A stretch of DNA of 7,607 bases from positions 1 to 7,607 of the forward strand of contig JBJXFY010000216.1 in the NCBI GenBank assembly GCA_046155815.1, given 5' to 3'. This document shows positions 6,056 to 7,607 of this stretch, one piece after another. This stretch comes from JBJXFY01 sp046155815. Its GTDB lineage: Bacteria; Verrucomicrobiota; Verrucomicrobiia; Limisphaerales; CAIMTB01. The notes below the pieces were generated by a model. That model worked only from the letters and a program-made list of their open reading frames with translations. It was not told the DNA's origin and did no database searches. The position numbers and the translations under genes were made by a program. Positions within the stretch are counted from its first letter, which is position 1. Each line of letters starts with the position of its first letter.

Positions 6056-7108
6056 GTGAAAACGCTGCTGCTCGCCGCCGCCTTCGCCCTCGCCGTGCCC
6101 GCGCTGCACGCCGCCACCGTTTCCCCGGTCCCGGAGGGCGGAGCTCCCGCGACCCCCGCCCCGCTCGACGCCGCGTTTCAGGAGGCGCTGCTGCTCGAGG
6201 AGGGCCGGCGCGACCTGCCCGGCGCCCGCCGCGCCTACGAGGCCGTGGTGGCGCAGGCCGACGCGCAGCGCGCGCTCGCGGCCACGGCCGTGTTCCGCCT
6301 GGGCGAGGTCCACCGCAAGCTCGGCCGGACCAACGACGCCGTGGCCCAGTACCGCCGCCTGCTGCGCGACTTCCCCGGCGAGGAGACGCTGGCGAAGCTC
6401 AGCCGCGAAAACCTCGCCGCCCTCGGCGCGCCCCTGGCGGAGCGTGGCGGCGACGCCCCCGTCGCCGAAGGTGTCCGCGGCGCCCCGCCGCGCGATCCCG
6501 GCCCGGCGGTCTCGTCGCCGCCGAGCGCTGGAGCCGCCGAGGAGATCGCCCGGCTGGAGGCGCAGTTGGCGATGTTCCGTGACCGGCCGCTGGATGATCC
6601 GGCGACGTTGATCGCCCTCCAGCAGGCGTTTCCCGACGCCCAACTGGCGCGGCTGGAGGAGACGATCCTTGAGGTGCAAAGCGAGGTGTCGGTCCTCGAT
6701 TCGCAGACGACCAGGGATCACCCGGTACTCGCCGGCAAGCTCCGCCAGTTGAAGGAACTGGAGGCGATGCTTGTGAATCGGGCGCTGGCCATGCTCGCCG
6801 CCCAGGAACTCCGTCTCCAGGCGCTCAAGGCCGCCTTGCCCGGCCAGGTCACGTTCTTCGGCGATCTACGGGGCACGCTCGACGTGCCCCCCGGCGGCAC
6901 GCTCAGTCTGGCGGATTCCATTCTGCGGCTGAAGCCGACCAACCTCACCGATCTGCGCCGCGTGCGCGTCCACCGGCCCGCCGCGGAGGGCGGCACGAAT
7001 TCGATCGTGGAGGTCAACGTTCGCGACCTGCTCCGGGACAATGACCGCTCCAAGGACGTTCAGCTCCACCCGGGCGACCGGGTCGAAATTCCGCACCGGG
7101 TCCTCTAG
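6056..7108 (+). CDS. Exported TPR and SLBB domain protein (envelope/polysaccharide-related)
   Basis: The 350-residue protein starts at GTG 6056, chosen because MKTLLLAAAFALAVPALHA is a clear signal peptide. Residues about 38-108 look like two tetratricopeptide repeats (ARRAYEAVVAQ, then FRLGEVHRKLGRTNDAVAQY). Residues 125-160 are a Pro/Ala/Gly-rich linker that contains a DNA repeat read in frame (130-149). Residues 161-260 are mostly helical, with coiled-coil potential and a stretch (DHPVLAGKLRQLKELEAML) resembling the periplasmic part of chain-length-determinant proteins. Residues about 264-350 are an SLBB domain: FFGDLRGTLDVPPGGTLSLA, LRRVRVHRP and HPGDRVEIP. SLBB domains occur in outer-membrane polysaccharide export proteins of the Wza type, but the usual N-terminal Poly_export domain is absent. 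I infer an accessory envelope protein, perhaps in polysaccharide secretion or anchoring. It diverges from the cytochrome gene and is followed by a same-frame SLBB-like relic. Confidence 0.85.
   Translation: MKTLLLAAAFALAVPALHAATVSPVPEGGAPATPAPLDAAFQEALLLEEGRRDLPGARRAYEAVVAQADAQRALAATAVFRLGEVHRKLGRTNDAVAQYRRLLRDFPGEETLAKLSRENLAALGAPLAERGGDAPVAEGVRGAPPRDPGPAVSSPPSAGAAEEIARLEAQLAMFRDRPLDDPATLIALQQAFPDAQLARLEETILEVQSEVSVLDSQTTRDHPVLAGKLRQLKELEAMLVNRALAMLAAQELRLQALKAALPGQVTFFGDLRGTLDVPPGGTLSLADSILRLKPTNLTDLRRVRVHRPAAEGGTNSIVEVNVRDLLRDNDRSKDVQLHPGDRVEIPHRVL
6443..6502 (+). repeat. Dispersed palindromic repeat inside a coding sequence (copy B)
   Basis: This is the second copy of the repeat at 5931-5991, in the same orientation and 512 bp away. 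The hairpin GGCGACG-CCCC-CGTCGCC is at 6449-6466. It is read in frame as residues 130-149 of the TPR-SLBB protein (RGGDAPVAEGVRGAPPRDPG), in a flexible linker between the TPR and helical regions. It differs from copy A by a one-base gap and a few substitutions. Confidence 0.8.
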
Positions 7109-7135
7109 CATCCTTTTCCACCATGCGGCGCTTGA

Positions 7136-7228
7136 ACCGCTTCATCCGGCATGCAGAACGACCCGCGCGCGCAGCAGTTCTGGCTGCTGGAAGGCGACCG
7201 CATCGTCGTCCCGGAGGCCCGGCCGTGA
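7136..7228 (+). pseudogene. Relic resembling an SLBB protein C-terminus
   Basis: The frame between TGA 7133-7135 and TGA 7226-7228 contains ATG 7151 followed by 24 codons (QNDPRAQQFWLL, then EGDRIVVPEARP). The end resembles the last residues of the SLBB domain just upstream: NDRSKDVQLHPGDRVEIPHRVL and NDPRAQQFWLLEGDRIVVPEARP share ND, L, GDR and P in register with one gap. It lies in the same frame as the SLBB gene, separated by TAG 7106-7108 and TGA 7133-7135. It could be the remnant of a tandem duplicate, the former C-terminus of a longer protein, or a chance 25-residue ORF. No upstream part of a second SLBB copy remains. Confidence 0.35.
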
Positions 7229-7253
7229 GGGGGCGGGCGGAGCAACGCGCGCG

Positions 7254-7407
7254 TCGTGGAGTGCGCCGGCAGAGCGAAGCGGCGACGGCGCTTCTCGAGG
7301 AGGCCGTGGGTCACGCGACCGTCCGGCGTGGTGCGTCCCGCTGCCCCCGGCGCTCCGCGCCCGCCCAAAGCGGTGTCGCCGCTTCGCTCTGCCACCGCGG
7401 TCCATGA
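7254..7407. repeat. Long imperfect inverted repeat (MITE/REP-like element)
   Basis: The core arms 7268-7293 and 7368-7393 (26 bases each) are inverted copies differing at two positions, with 19 consecutive perfect pairs (GGCAGAGCGAAGCGGCGAC). Weaker pairing extends them to 7254 and 7407, for 33 Watson-Crick pairs plus three G-T pairs over 40 positions. The 74-base centre is GC-rich and contains a small hairpin, GGTC-ACGC-GACC (7309-7320). There is no ORF of note and no obvious target-site duplication. The form suggests a small non-autonomous mobile repeat or a structured RNA element, and the long loop argues against a simple terminator. Confidence 0.7.
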
Positions 7408-7433
7408 AGCCCCGTTGCCCCGTCGGCACCCCG

Positions 7434-7451
7434 TTCATTCTGTTGATTCTG
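7434..7451 (+). repeat. Two tandem 9-bp units
   Basis: TTCATTCTG (7434-7442) is followed directly by TTGATTCTG (7443-7451), differing at one base, then by T. It ends 17 bp before the start codon at 7469. It is AT-richer than its surroundings, so it could be part of a control region, or the edge of a repeat family. Confidence 0.5.
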
Positions 7452-7468
7452 TCCAGCCCCGCTGACTC

Positions 7469-7607
7469 ATGATCGCTGATCCGGCCCAGCGTCCGCCGCT
7501 GCGCTTCGCGCTGCTGGCGGTGCTGCTGGTGCTGCCGGCGCTGGGGCTGGCGGCGCTGGCGCTGCGCGCGCTGGCGCTGGACCGCCGCGCCGCGGACGCC
7601 GAGGCCG
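7469..7607 (+). CDS. N-terminus of a membrane-anchored protein (3' end outside window)
   Basis: ATG 7469 opens a frame that runs to the window edge (46 codons). An in-frame TGA at 7463-7465 lies just upstream, so this is the only ATG start. After a short polar head (MIADPAQRPP), residues 11-38 form a strongly hydrophobic Leu/Ala segment fit for one transmembrane helix. A basic and acidic stretch (LDRRAADAEA) then looks like the start of an amphipathic helix. This pattern is common at the front of sensor histidine kinases and other signal-anchored proteins, but too little is visible to name a family. No Shine-Dalgarno sequence is seen. Confidence 0.65.
   Translation, partial: MIADPAQRPPLRFALLAVLLVLPALGLAALALRALALDRRAADAEA

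Larger units (their letters stand above)
7109..7468. other. 360-bp stretch without a convincing intact gene
   Basis: Between the SLBB gene stop and the next ATG several overlapping frames are open, but all look like high-GC shadows rich in Arg, Pro and Ala. It holds, in order: a same-frame SLBB-like relic (7136-7228), a long inverted repeat (7254-7407) and a 9-bp tandem repeat (7434-7451). I found no clear promoter for the downstream gene. Confidence 0.6.

Noticed and set aside
5866..6117. An 84-residue N-terminal extension of the cytochrome frame
   Set aside because: It overlaps the divergent SLBB gene start, crosses the repeat and promoter region, and would bury the signal peptide that begins at ATG 5865.
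5306..6721. A 471-codon minus-strand frame crossing the cytochrome start and the SLBB gene
   Set aside because: It spans two well-supported genes in other frames and has no domain signal.
7123..7407. A 94-codon plus-strand ORF in the gap after the SLBB gene
   Set aside because: It runs through the inverted repeat, is Arg/Ala-rich with no domain, and overlaps the SLBB-like relic in another frame.

Overview
The window is GC-rich bacterial DNA with tightly packed, mostly exported proteins. It reads like a member of the Verrucomicrobiota (or another PVC-superphylum lineage). This is inferred from protein types: a serine hydrolase fused to a DUF1343/NamZ domain, a secreted PA14 plus multi-haem cytochrome c, a HEAT-repeat array, and a small protein with an N-terminal zinc ribbon. 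Start codons also lack clear Shine-Dalgarno sequences. No rRNA or tRNA gene, CRISPR array, transposase or phage gene was seen.

Layout. Bases 1-954 (+) are the 3' end of a HEAT-repeat gene that begins upstream. It converges, across 28 bp, on a two-gene minus-strand unit (983-3820): a zinc-ribbon protein of unknown function, then a large exported enzyme that joins a class C beta-lactamase-like serine hydrolase to a NamZ-type exo-muramidase domain. A candidate promoter (3848-3875) and the putative terminator of the next gene (3887-3907) lie just upstream. Bases 3910-5865 (-) encode an exported five-haem cytochrome c with an N-terminal PA14-like domain. It diverges, across 190 bp, from a plus-strand gene (6056-7108) encoding an exported TPR / helical linker / SLBB protein. 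A 360-bp stretch without a clear gene follows (7109-7468). It holds an in-frame relic resembling an SLBB C-terminus, a long imperfect inverted repeat and a short tandem repeat. A new gene with an N-terminal membrane segment starts at 7469 and runs off the window.

How the parts relate. The hydrolase-muramidase fusion points to cell-wall turnover outside the cytoplasm: in Bacillus subtilis the separate NamZ and AmiE proteins work side by side on peptidoglycan fragments. The cytochrome suggests periplasmic electron transfer, and the SLBB protein suggests an envelope or polysaccharide-related role. I see no evidence that the whole window forms one pathway.

The most unusual signal is a palindromic repeat of about 60 bp present twice, 512 bp apart. 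One copy is between the divergent genes (5931-5991). The other is inside the SLBB gene (6443-6502), where it adds about 20 residues in frame to a linker. With the inverted-repeat element at 7254-7407, this suggests a genome populated by small non-autonomous repeats, at least one able to sit inside a coding sequence.
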